Below, one piece after another: positions 56,463 through 64,000 of a stretch of 64,000 nt of DNA. A model generated the notes under the pieces. The model made no database searches, was not told the origin of the DNA, and saw nothing but the letters and a program-made list of their open reading frames with translations. The stretch comes from JBBROS01 sp963752225 (GTDB lineage: Bacteria; Pseudomonadota; Alphaproteobacteria; Acetobacterales; Acetobacteraceae). How positions within the stretch are numbered: position 1 is the stretch's first letter; each line of letters opens with the position of its first letter. The stretch lies in contig CAVVXS010000003.1 in NCBI GenBank assembly GCA_963752225.1, positions 40,730 through 104,729 of the forward strand. Reading direction: 5' to 3'. The translations under genes were made by a program, and so were the position numbers.

Positions 56463-57289
56463 TGTCCCGCCGGGCCCGGAGCCTGTTCTACTGGCTGCTG
56501 CTGTCGCCGCTCCTGCTCGTGGTGCTGTTCCCGTTCGCGGTGATGTTCGTGTCGGCGGTTCGGCCGCGCGACGAGCTGTTCACCTACCCGCCAACCTGGA
56601 CCTTCAGCGCGTTCCGCTGGGCCAACTTTGCCGAGATGTGGGAGAAGGTCGGGTTCGGGGGCGCGTTGCTCAACAGCCTTTATGTCAGCATCGGCGCCAC
56701 CCTGGTAGCGCTCGCGTTCGGCATCCCGGCCGCCTATGCCCTGTCGCGGTGCCGCTTCCGCGGCAAGGGACTGTATCGGCAGTTCCTGCTGATCACGCAG
56801 ATGATGTCGCCCATCGTGCTGGTGCTCGGCTTGTTCCGGCTGGTGGTGGCGGCCGGGCTGGTGGACGACCTCGGCGCGCTGGTGCTGACCTACGCCGCGT
56901 TCAACGTGGCCTTCACGATCTGGATGCTGCGCAGCTACTTCGACACGGTCCCCGTCGAGCTCGAGGAGGCGGCCGCGATCGACGGCGCGACGCCGGTCGT
57001 GAGCCTGCTCCGGGTGTTCCTGCCGCTGGCCGTGCCGGCGATCGTGGTGACCACGATCTTCACGTTCATCAACAGCTGGAACGAGTTCGTGCTCGCTTTG
57101 ACCCTGATGCGCTCATCGGGCAAGTACACCTTGCCGGTGATGATCTTCGCCCAGGTCGGCGGCCGGTATCAGATCGAGTGGCACCATGTCATGGCCGCGA
57201 CGCTGCTGGCCACGGCACCGGTTGCGATCCTGTTCGCGTTGCTGCAGCGCTTTCTCCTGCGCGGCATGGCGCTCGGCTCGGTGAAGTAG
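56462..57289 (+). CDS. sugar ABC transporter permease (MalG/UgpE type)
   Basis: 275 residues with six membrane segments; start ATG 56462 overlaps the previous stop. EAA loop: ELEEAAAIDGATPVVSLLRVFLPLAVPAIV, then FINSWNEFVLALTLM. It forms a heterodimeric channel with the upstream permease. No ATPase gene follows; the operon ends before tRNA-Sec, so a shared MsiK-like ATPase elsewhere would be needed. Confidence 0.92.
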   Translation: MSRRARSLFYWLLLSPLLLVVLFPFAVMFVSAVRPRDELFTYPPTWTFSAFRWANFAEMWEKVGFGGALLNSLYVSIGATLVALAFGIPAAYALSRCRFRGKGLYRQFLLITQMMSPIVLVLGLFRLVVAAGLVDDLGALVLTYAAFNVAFTIWMLRSYFDTVPVELEEAAAIDGATPVVSLLRVFLPLAVPAIVVTTIFTFINSWNEFVLALTLMRSSGKYTLPVMIFAQVGGRYQIEWHHVMAATLLATAPVAILFALLQRFLLRGMALGSVK

Positions 57290-57350
57290 CGGCGACTGCA
57301 ATCGGGACGGGCTTGTTCGTGTTGAGCCGCGCCCTAATGTGTGCGGTGCT

Positions 57351-57441
57351 GGAGGCGACTGGAGTCTGGTGGCTTCCCTGGTCTTCAAAACCAGAGACTC
57401 GCCTCAAAGCGAGTGGTGGGTTCGATTCCCATCCGCCTCCG
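57351..57441 (+). tRNA. selC: tRNA-Sec (anticodon UCA)
   Basis: Acceptor arms GGAGGCG and CGCCTCC pair. The anticodon arm is CTGGT-CTTCAAA-ACCAG with TCA at 57385-57387, which reads UGA. A long variable arm ACTCGC-CTCAAA-GCGAGT and a T-arm with GGTTCGATTCC-type loop are present. The length of about 91 nt is the large size expected for tRNA-Sec. No CCA is encoded. It matches SelA and SelB in this window and the Sec codon of formate dehydrogenase. selC genes are frequent integration sites of mobile elements. Confidence 0.94.
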
Positions 57442-58071
57442 CCGACGCCCCTCCCCTCCCCTTCCGGTCTCGGTGTGACTTGGCGCGCGGTGGCGAGGGT
57501 GGGTCGGTTGTTGCGGGCGCGTTGGCTGCACTGTGGGATTGGGGAATGCGGCGCCAGACAGGGCTGTTCGCCCTGCCTCCGTTGGCGATTGAACGAACAA
57601 AAGCTGATCGGCCGACTGAAAGGCCTTGCGGACTGATTGCCAGACAGCCAGCTTGCTGGACATCTGGGTTTCCATGCATGCAGGAGCACGGCCGGCGGTT
57701 CGCGCTGCTTCCTTGGGCCACGGCCTGTTCCTGGCTAAGAAAATCGGGCAAAGCCGCTTCGAACAGCCGGCTTTCTGGCAAGCTGGCTGTAAAGACATCT
57801 GGCAACGTGGCCTCGATGCTGGCAGCCAGTCCGGACGACCATATGAAGAAACAGCAGTAAGGCCGGCCAACCGCGTTGCCGCCTGGACAGACTTACGGCC
57901 AGCGACCTAGTCACCAAGCCAGCCAAGCCGACGCGCGGCTGTGCGAGCGAGCGGACGGAATTCCGGAAGGCCATAAGTCCGGACAGATGAACGAACAGCT
58001 TGAAGCGCAGCCGCAAGGCGACCTATACAGCCAGCCGTAGGCACATACGAGCGGAAGGACGTCCCGAAAGC
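57442..58071. other. 630-bp repeat-rich gap between selC and parA (candidate centromere)
   Basis: No credible gene. Short motifs recur: CAGCCAGCTTGC (near 57647) and its exact inverse GCAAGCTGGCTG (near 57778); CATCTGG (near 57661 and 57796); AGTCCGGAC (near 57828 and 57977); AAGGCC (near 57620, 57859, 57967); ACTTACGGCC and nearly inverse GGCCATAAGT. Such a field directly upstream of parA fits an operator/partition site. It may also carry the left end of an element integrated at selC. Confidence 0.55.
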
Positions 58072-58701
58072 ATGCAAGTCATCGTGCTGGCTAGCCGGAA
58101 AGGTGGGGCAGGGAAGACAACCCTATCCAGCCACCTCGCGGTCGAAGCTGAACGAGCCGGCGCGGGGACAATCGCCCTGGCCGATACCGATCCGCAAGGC
58201 GGCTTGGCGGCCTGGTTCAACGCCCGCCGGGCCGAAACGCCGGTGTTCGTCGACGTCGGCGCCGGTCTGCCGGCCGCCATCAAAGCTTGCAGGGCAGGGG
58301 GGGTCGACGTCCTGTTCGTCGACACCCCGCCCAGCGTGACTGAAACCATCTCGGCCGTCATTGGCTACGCCGACCTCGTGGTCGTGCCAGTCCGCCCCAG
58401 CCCGAACGACCTCCGCGCCGTGGGCGGCACCGTCGAACTGGTCAGCCGGGCCAAAAAGAAGCTCGTCTTCGTGGTGAACCAAGTCACGCCACGGGCGAAG
58501 ATCACCGCCGAAGCCGCCATTGCGCTGTCGCAGCACGGGACCGTCGCACCAAGCATGCTCGCGAGCCGGGTCGACTTCGCCACATCGATGACCGACGGCC
58601 GGACCGCAGGTGAGCTCGATCCGCATTCCCGGTCCGCCGCGGAAGTGGCGGCACTCTGGACCTATCTCGCCGCCCGCATCGATGGAGCCGTCAATGGCTA
58701 A
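58072..58701 (+). CDS. parA: ParA-family partition ATPase
   Basis: 209 residues, no N-terminal HTH, so type Ib-like. Deviant Walker A SRKGGAGKTTLSSHL (KGGxxKTT), switch region DTDPQGGLAAWF, Walker B VLFVDTPPSV and VVPVRPSPNDL. It would segregate plasmid copies with a small DNA-binding partner. The start is ATG 58072, and its 3' end overlaps the RHH gene by 8 bp, giving a parAB-like operon. Confidence 0.9.
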   Translation: MQVIVLASRKGGAGKTTLSSHLAVEAERAGAGTIALADTDPQGGLAAWFNARRAETPVFVDVGAGLPAAIKACRAGGVDVLFVDTPPSVTETISAVIGYADLVVVPVRPSPNDLRAVGGTVELVSRAKKKLVFVVNQVTPRAKITAEAAIALSQHGTVAPSMLASRVDFATSMTDGRTAGELDPHSRSAAEVAALWTYLAARIDGAVNG

Positions 58702-59014
58702 AGCCGCTCCCGCCCCGCTTCATGCCTCGCTGCTCGGCGTCCCGAAAGGCGCCGCCGCACCGGCCGGCGACGTGCCGCGTGCGGCCGAACCCGCGCCTCC
58801 GCCGCCCGAGCCCGCTCCGGCCGCGCCGCCCGCCCGGGTGAGGCGGCCGGAGACCGCGCCACCGCCGGTCGAGGAGCCCCGCACCGCTTTGACGGTCCGG
58901 CTGCCGCTCACGACGCAGGAACGGCTACGCGAGGCGGCGTTCCGCACCCGCCGGGAAAAGCAAGCGATCGTCGACGAAGCGCTCGGCGAATGGCTGGAAC
59001 AGCGCGGCTTCTGA
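58694..59014 (+). CDS. small ribbon-helix-helix-like partner of ParA
   Basis: 106 residues. The first 65 are Ala/Pro-rich and disordered (PPPEPAPAAPPAR); the C-terminus TALTVRLPLTTQERLREAAFRTRREKQAIVDEALGEWL looks like a ribbon-helix-helix DNA-binding domain. Small proteins of this kind act as ParB/ParG-type partners of type Ib ParA. It overlaps parA by 8 bp. Confidence 0.75.
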   Translation: MAKAAPAPLHASLLGVPKGAAAPAGDVPRAAEPAPPPPEPAPAAPPARVRRPETAPPPVEEPRTALTVRLPLTTQERLREAAFRTRREKQAIVDEALGEWLEQRGF

Positions 59015-59020
59015 CGCCCG

Positions 59021-60022
59021 TCAGAGAAACGGGTCGCCGGCGTGGTCGTCGAATAGGCGCGCGTCGCGAACGTAGCCCGACAGCACTTGCATGCTCTTGT
59101 GCCGGCTCACCTGCTGGATCTTCCAGACGTCGGCGCCGGCGCGTGCCGCGGCTGTGATGAAGCCCGCCCGCAACGAGTGCCCGGCGTAAAGCGCCGGGTC
59201 GAGACCTGCTCCGGCGGCGCGCGCCTGCAGGATGCGGGCGACGGCGTGGCCCGAGAGCCGGCCAGGGCGCGGGCGCCCGCCTTTCCACAACGGCCGAAAC
59301 ACCGGGCCCTCGGTGATGGCGGCGGCCGCCAGCCAAGCGCGGAGGTGGGTGAGGGGAGTGAGCCGGCGGCCTTCGGGCACGGCGATGATGGCCCCTTCGC
59401 CTTCCTGGTCGGTCTTGGAGCGGCGAACGGTGACGCGCAGACCGCGCTCCTCCCATGCGAGGTCGGCGACGTCGAGCGCGACCAGTTCGGAGCGGCGTGC
59501 AGCCATCGCCATGCCGAGCGACAACAAGGCGCGGTCGCGCAGCACCGCCAAGCCGTCGCCGCGGATGGACTGCAGCATGACGAACATAATGTCGGCGTCG
59601 GCGGGCGCTTTGCGGTCCGGAGCCTTGCTGCGGCCGCGCCGGATGCCGGCCACGACATCTCCGATCACCTGGCCGCCCTCAGCGCGATGCGGCGGCACGA
59701 GGCCCGCCCGCCGGTGCGCGTGCGCGATAGCAGCCAGGGCGCGGCCGATGCTCGGGGGCGCAAGCCCCCGGGACGCCAAGCTCGAGAGATGCACCGCGAC
59801 CAGAGCTGGCGCGGCAGGCAAGGCGACGGCGTCCCGCTCGCTGCACCAGACCGCAAACCGGCGCCAATCCTGGGCATAGGCGTGCAGCGTGGCCGCAGCA
59901 CGGCTGGCATCGGCGTAAGCCCGAACCGCCGCAACCTCGCTCGCGGCGAGCACCGGACCCTGAAGCGCCACATCGTCGGCCGCGGCGTCACTCGGGGAGG
60001 GCAGGGGGGCTGGAAGCGTCAT
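59021..60022 (-). CDS. tyrosine recombinase/integrase (complete catalytic set)
   Basis: About 333 residues from ATG 60022 (an in-frame start at 60091 is possible). N-terminal core-binding domain with ATLHAYAQDWRRFAVWCSER. Catalytic domain: first Arg in MAARRSELVALDVADL, Lys region SKTDQEG, HSLRAGFITAAARAG (HxxR), SRHKSMQVLSGYVRD (second His and the nucleophilic Tyr). It could integrate an element at selC or resolve plasmid dimers. It is convergent with parA/RHH and ends 6 bp from the RHH gene. Confidence 0.9.
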   Translation of the reverse strand: MTLPAPLPSPSDAAADDVALQGPVLAASEVAAVRAYADASRAAATLHAYAQDWRRFAVWCSERDAVALPAAPALVAVHLSSLASRGLAPPSIGRALAAIAHAHRRAGLVPPHRAEGGQVIGDVVAGIRRGRSKAPDRKAPADADIMFVMLQSIRGDGLAVLRDRALLSLGMAMAARRSELVALDVADLAWEERGLRVTVRRSKTDQEGEGAIIAVPEGRRLTPLTHLRAWLAAAAITEGPVFRPLWKGGRPRPGRLSGHAVARILQARAAGAGLDPALYAGHSLRAGFITAAARAGADVWKIQQVSRHKSMQVLSGYVRDARLFDDHAGDPFL

Positions 60023-60277
60023 GCCGCCAAGCTGCCGCGGCCAGATCGGGGCGTCAATGTTCACTCCGGGATCAGCGATTCTCGGCACCAATACTAAACG
60101 TCAGGAGCATGCGTTACCAGGCGTCAGTATGTGATGCCGCACTTGAGATGGCTGCTCTCGAAGGCGTTGTTGTTAGCCACAGTTCCAGCCATAACCGCGG
60201 CAAACGGCGGAGGCTGGCCAGCCCCCTGCGGGCTTGTGATTCTCCGCAGGGTGCGCCGTTGTCCTCGCCTCGAATGC

Positions 60278-60604
60278 TCACCGGCGCGTCAGAGGACGAG
60301 CTGCGGCCGTCGTAACCGGGGCCGTGACGGTGGCTACGGACTTCGGCTCGGTCATCGGCTGATAGGACGGCGCCGACCACTCGACGTCGGCGGTGCTGAC
60401 CCCGTGCGGCAGCATCTGGCGTGGAGCTGCCAACCATTCGACGTCGGCCGTGCCGAGTGACTGCGGACCGACCATCCGGTTGTAGATACCAGTGCTGCCA
60501 GGGATCTCCGCGGCGGCTAGGTTATTGCCCTCGCCGCCTTCGGCGTGTGCGCCCGCCCAGGACAGAACCAGTATGACGGGAACGAGCATGGAACGTGCAT
60601 ACAT
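60278..60604 (-). CDS. small secreted unknown protein
   Basis: About 108 residues. The signal peptide is YARSMLVPVILVLSWAGAHA. The mature part has the partial repeats GTADVEWLAAPRQML and STADVEWSAPSYQPM. There is no recognised domain. The start is ATG 60604; an in-frame upstream start at 60643 lengthens the leader and is less likely. It is isolated between the integrase and the decayed cyclase gene. Confidence 0.6.
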   Translation of the reverse strand: MYARSMLVPVILVLSWAGAHAEGGEGNNLAAAEIPGSTGIYNRMVGPQSLGTADVEWLAAPRQMLPHGVSTADVEWSAPSYQPMTEPKSVATVTAPVTTAAARPLTRR

Positions 60605-60838
60605 TATTGCGCTCTTTCTGATTGCGTTTGACGGGTCAGGCAATCTGTCCGTCGAGCCGCACCTTGATCATTACGGTGCGGCACTGCAGTGATCTGGCTC
60701 ACAGGAGCGTCGGTGCAGTTCCGAACCAGAACGGCGGGTGCTCGGATGTCAGTTTGCTGGGCGCTGGTGCATGGACCCAGCGCTTGCTGACGCGATATCT
60801 GACACAACCCGCAGGAAGCGTTGACGTTGCCTGCGGCG

Positions 60839-63782
60839 CTATGGGCGCAGCATGCGGCGGCGCGCAAGTTCGGACCGGACGAAGGTACGGCCCTGGTCAG
60901 CTTCACGCATCAGAGGCTCGGTGCTCTCGGGGGCGAGGATGGGCAAGCAGGCCGCGAAAGCAGCGTTGGCTTCTTCGAGACGGCCGGTGCCGGCTTCGCG
61001 CTCGCCGAGCCGGAGTAGGTCGAGGCCGAGATAGCACTGGGCCCGGGCCCAGTAGTAGTCCGAGCGCTCGCGATGGATCTTCAGCAGCGCGGCTCGATGC
61101 GCTGTGGCCGCGGCTTCGAGCGCGGCGGTGTCGTCCTCGCGTTCGCCGATCAGCCGCAGGGCGACGCCGAGATTGAACATGGGTGCCGGCCAGTCAGGCG
61201 ACTCGGCCAACACGGTCTCGTATACTGCGACGGCCTCGTGCAGCCGGGCCGTGCCACTCTCTCTTTGGCCCAGATGCATGAGGATAGCGCCGGCGGCATT
61301 TTGCGCGAGCGCCCACCTCCGGCCGGTGCGATTAGGGCTTTCCTCAAGCGACAACCGCTCCGCCGCCAGCGCCTCGTCGAGCCGGGCCGTCTCACTTTCG
61401 CGCTCGCCGAGCCGCGCCAGGGCCCAGCCGAGCGCTTGCTCGGTTATCGCCCACAAGACCGGCGTCCTCTCGCGCGGTCGCTCGGCGAGCGCATAGCGGT
61501 AGGCGAGGACGGCGGCTTCGAGTGTGGCGCTGCCGCTTTCCCGCTCGCCGAGGCGTGTGAGCGCGTTGCCCAGGTCGTGCTGCGCCCTCGCCCATGCAAG
61601 CGGCTCGACATCCCGCCGCTTGGAGGCGGCGGCTTCCCGCAGGGCGGTGACGGCCTCGCGCAGGCCCGCCGTTCGGGCCGTTCGGCGATCGCGAGCAGGG
61701 ACACGCCAAGGTTTGACAGCGTTACTGCCCGGTCGCGCTGGCTGCGAGCGGCTGTGCGCTCCTCGAGCACAGCGCGGAACGAGGCGGTCGCCTCCTCGAG
61801 GAGGGCCGTTCCGTCCTCGCGTTCACCCTGCCGCAGAAGCGTATAGCCCAGGTTGTTCATCGTCCAAGCCCAACGGAGCGGGACTTGGTCGCGAGTACGG
61901 ACAGTCAAAGCCTGGCGATAGGCTAACGCGGCTTGCACGAAGCGCGCGGTGCCCGAACCTCGTTCGCCAAGGGTGTTCAGGGTAGCACCAATATCGTTTT
62001 GTGCGCGGGCCCAAGCGGCCGAGTGGCCGTGCCGTTAGTTCCTCATTGGCCAGGGATGGGCCGCAAGGGCTTGCTCCAGCCTTTCATTACCCGCTTCGCG
62101 CTGTCCGAGACTGAGCAGCGCGGCGCCGAAAGCGGTTTGCGCGCGCGCCCAGCCCATGGGATGGGCGGCACGGTCGAGCACCTGCAACGCTGTTTTAAGG
62201 GTTGCGACCGCCTGCTCGAGGTGTCGCGTGTCGGGGTCGCGTTCGCCAGAGTTCACAGGGTAACGCCGAGATTGACCTGGGTTTTGGCCACGTGTGGCGG
62301 CGATGTCGCGAGTGCGATAGGTGAGCGCGGCTTGGTAGGCCACGACGGCCTGCTGCAACAGGCCGGTGCCCCACTCGAGTCGCCGAGTGCGGTCAAAGTT
62401 AAACCGAGATCGTTCTGAGTTTGCGCCCAGTCCAACGTGTCGCCAGTTTCCGAGACAAGGGACAGAGCGAAATGGTAGCGGTCGACCGCGGAGGTGAGGG
62501 CGTCGTGATCGCCGAATGCTTCCCCTTGCATACGGAGCGTGTCGGCGCGTTGCATCTCGAGGCGCCACTGTTCGCGGCGGTCGAACGGTGCGAGGATGGC
62601 CGCGGCCCTGCCGATATCATCGGCGGCGTCGCGGTAGTGCAGCGTCACCACGGCGAGCTGAGCGCTCTTTTCGAGCAGCCCGGCGGCAGCGACGGCCCGG
62701 GTGCGGGCGCGTCGACCAGCATGTTTGTCGTGGCCATCTCGAAGGCCGCAGCTTCGCGAAGCTTGTTCTGCGCCAGCGGCAAGTCGCCTTTACTAAGCGC
62801 CGTGTCCGCCTGGGCGCGGCGGTCGGCAATGGCTGGACCGTCACCGTTGAGCATCTGAAGCTGGTGGCGGAGGGCGACGAACTCGTCAGCCTTGGCTTCC
62901 AGCCGTTGCTGTAGGTTGCCAAGCTCTTCGCTGCCCTCCGGGCGAGGAACCGCGGCGCTTTCCTCGATGCGGGTGAGGATGCGGGCGACAACGGAGACGG
63001 GCACGCCTTTGTCGCGAGCGATCGCTTCGGCAATCGACCGTTGGGAGGCGGTCAGGGCGGCCAACTGCTCGCGCTGCGCGCGAGGCGCCAAAATCGGTGT
63101 AGTAAGCGCCAGCGACGCCCAGCGCGGTGGCGAGCGGAACGAAGGCGGCAATGGCGGCATAGGCCTTCCTGACGCGCCATTTTGGAACAAGAGCACCGAC
63201 CTGGCGCCAAGCCAGGCGGGGGCACTGGCAGGGGCTTGCGGCACGACAACGAAGGCGTCGACAGGCTTGTCGATGTTCTTGAGCGCGAGCGGACCCAGGG
63301 CTTCGAAGCGGATGTCGCGGGCTGGCGAGCGTGATCGCGGATGGCGGAGAAACGCAGGTGCGGCCAGGCGGGCAGACAGCCTGCAGCCGGGCGGCGACAT
63401 TGATGCCGTCGCCATAGATGTCATGCTCGTCGACGGTCGCGTCGCCGATGTTCAGCCCTATGCGGAATTGGATTTGCTCGTCGTGGTGGGCTCCGTGCTC
63501 GGCAACGCCTTGCTGGATTGCGATGGCGGCATACATCGCCTGGTCGATGCTGTCGAAGGTGATGAGGAGGGATCGCCGGCAGCGTTGCGCAGAAAAGCCC
63601 TGATGGGCCGCGAGCCCCGGGTCGATGATATCGCGGCGGAGCAGGCGGAGGCGGAGGAAAGTGCCAGCGTCGTCACGGCCGATCAGGCGGCTGTAGCCGA
63701 CCATATCGGCATGCAAGATCACCATCAGCCGGCGCGGCCAACGGTCCGGATCCACGACAGTGACGGACGTCGATGACGGCAC
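60839..63782 (-). pseudogene. decayed adenylate/guanylate cyclase with TPR repeats
   Basis: The 5' part (63782 to about 63385) is a class III cyclase domain: VILHADMVGYSRLIGRDDAG (metal Asp), FRIGLNIGDATVDEHDIYGDG and INVAARLQAV. Around 63560-63610 two compensating shifts spoil the motif normally GDG-x-L-x-EF. The reading frame then changes repeatedly: LGPLALKNIDKPVDAFVV (63424 frame), a SEL/TPR-like part at 62651 (HYRDAADDIGRAAAIL), and TPR repeats of the type ARAQTAFGAALLSLGQREAG, TMNNLGYTLLRQGEREDG and ALGWALARLGERESETARL down to 60839. Internal stops occur (for example at 62035). Several indels in one gene argue for true decay. Confidence 0.75.
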
Positions 63783-64000
63783 TGGCCCTCCGATGCCAGA
63801 TCGTAATCTAGCTCGGCGCGGTTGAAAGCAGCCATACTGCCAGTGCTAGCTACCGCTAATTCGCGCACGCTGCTCACAGTCCTCGATCCGAGGCGGCGGC
63901 TGATACATCAGGGGCCAGAGGGCGGACGAACGAGGACTGGCGAACGATCATCGGATACCAATCGCCCCAATCAGATCGTCGGCGATCTGTCCGCGAACCA

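Noticed and set aside
57351..60100. att direct repeat of the selC 3' end
   Set aside because: I looked for a second copy of the CCGCCTCC-containing end of tRNA-Sec downstream and found none inside the window, so element borders are not claimed.

Overview
The window is very GC-rich and densely packed. Gene families, codon use and operon style suggest an alphaproteobacterium, most likely of the Acetobacteraceae/Rhodospirillales. This is inferred from gene content only; no rRNA or other marker gene is present. Three features look like a large plasmid, chromid or integrated plasmid rather than ordinary chromosome. They are a RepA_C-type replication initiator flanked by iteron-like repeats, an AT-rich patch and a near-consensus DnaA box (48.9-50.3 kb); a ParA-type ATPase with a small ribbon-helix-helix partner and a complete tyrosine recombinase (58.1-60.0 kb); and a plasmid-style ccdAB toxin-antitoxin pair (16.5-17.1 kb).

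Layout. 1-2.6 kb: end of an exopolysaccharide locus (Wzz/GNVR chain-length protein, WecG/TagA glycosyltransferase). 2.8-5.7 kb: TVP38 membrane protein, radical SAM enzyme, TIGR04283-like glycosyltransferase and a DUF1499 lipoprotein. 5.7-10.9 kb: SDR, PEP-mutase/isocitrate-lyase-like protein and a NitT/TauT-type ABC importer. 10.9-16.5 kb: leuCD, a flavin monooxygenase, part of an amino-acid importer and a DNA-3-methyladenine glycosylase. 16.5-21.0 kb: ccdAB, an SDR and a hybrid histidine kinase.

21.1-32.7 kb is the core of interest. It holds a selenocysteine-containing formate dehydrogenase with an in-frame UGA followed by a SECIS-like hairpin, an Fe-S subunit, an NrfD-type membrane subunit and two small unknown proteins. 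These are divergent from selA-selB. Next come a catalytically incomplete recombinase-like protein, an unknown protein and a ScpA-like kleisin. The matching tRNA-Sec (selC) is at 57.35 kb and a FocA/NirC-type formate channel at 47.3 kb. The window therefore encodes SelA, SelB, tRNA-Sec, a Sec enzyme and a probable substrate channel; selD is not seen here.

32.7-36 kb: copper resistance (CueR-like MerR, CopA, CopZ) with two CueR-type boxes in the shared promoter. 35.9-38.2 kb: a BLUF photoreceptor next to a GGDEF-EAL protein. 38.3-48.9 kb: class II aldolases, a YedY-like molybdoenzyme with a cytochrome b, a peptide-type binding protein, a glycosyltransferase-like membrane protein, a cyclase-family hydrolase, a CoA-transferase and the formate channel. 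48.9-50.3 kb: rep and candidate origin. 50.3-52.9 kb: aromatic meta-cleavage genes (pht5-like, galC/ligK-like, galB-like and a truncated VOC dioxygenase). 53.3-57.3 kb: an Nei/Fpg glycosylase and a sugar-type ABC importer without its ATPase. 57.35-64 kb: selC, a repeat-rich gap, parA/RHH/integrase and a decayed adenylate cyclase-TPR gene.

At least five otherwise normal genes carry a single-base frameshift (near 495, 7215, 12200, 19800 and 38070). These may be sequence errors or real lesions, and they are marked where they occur.
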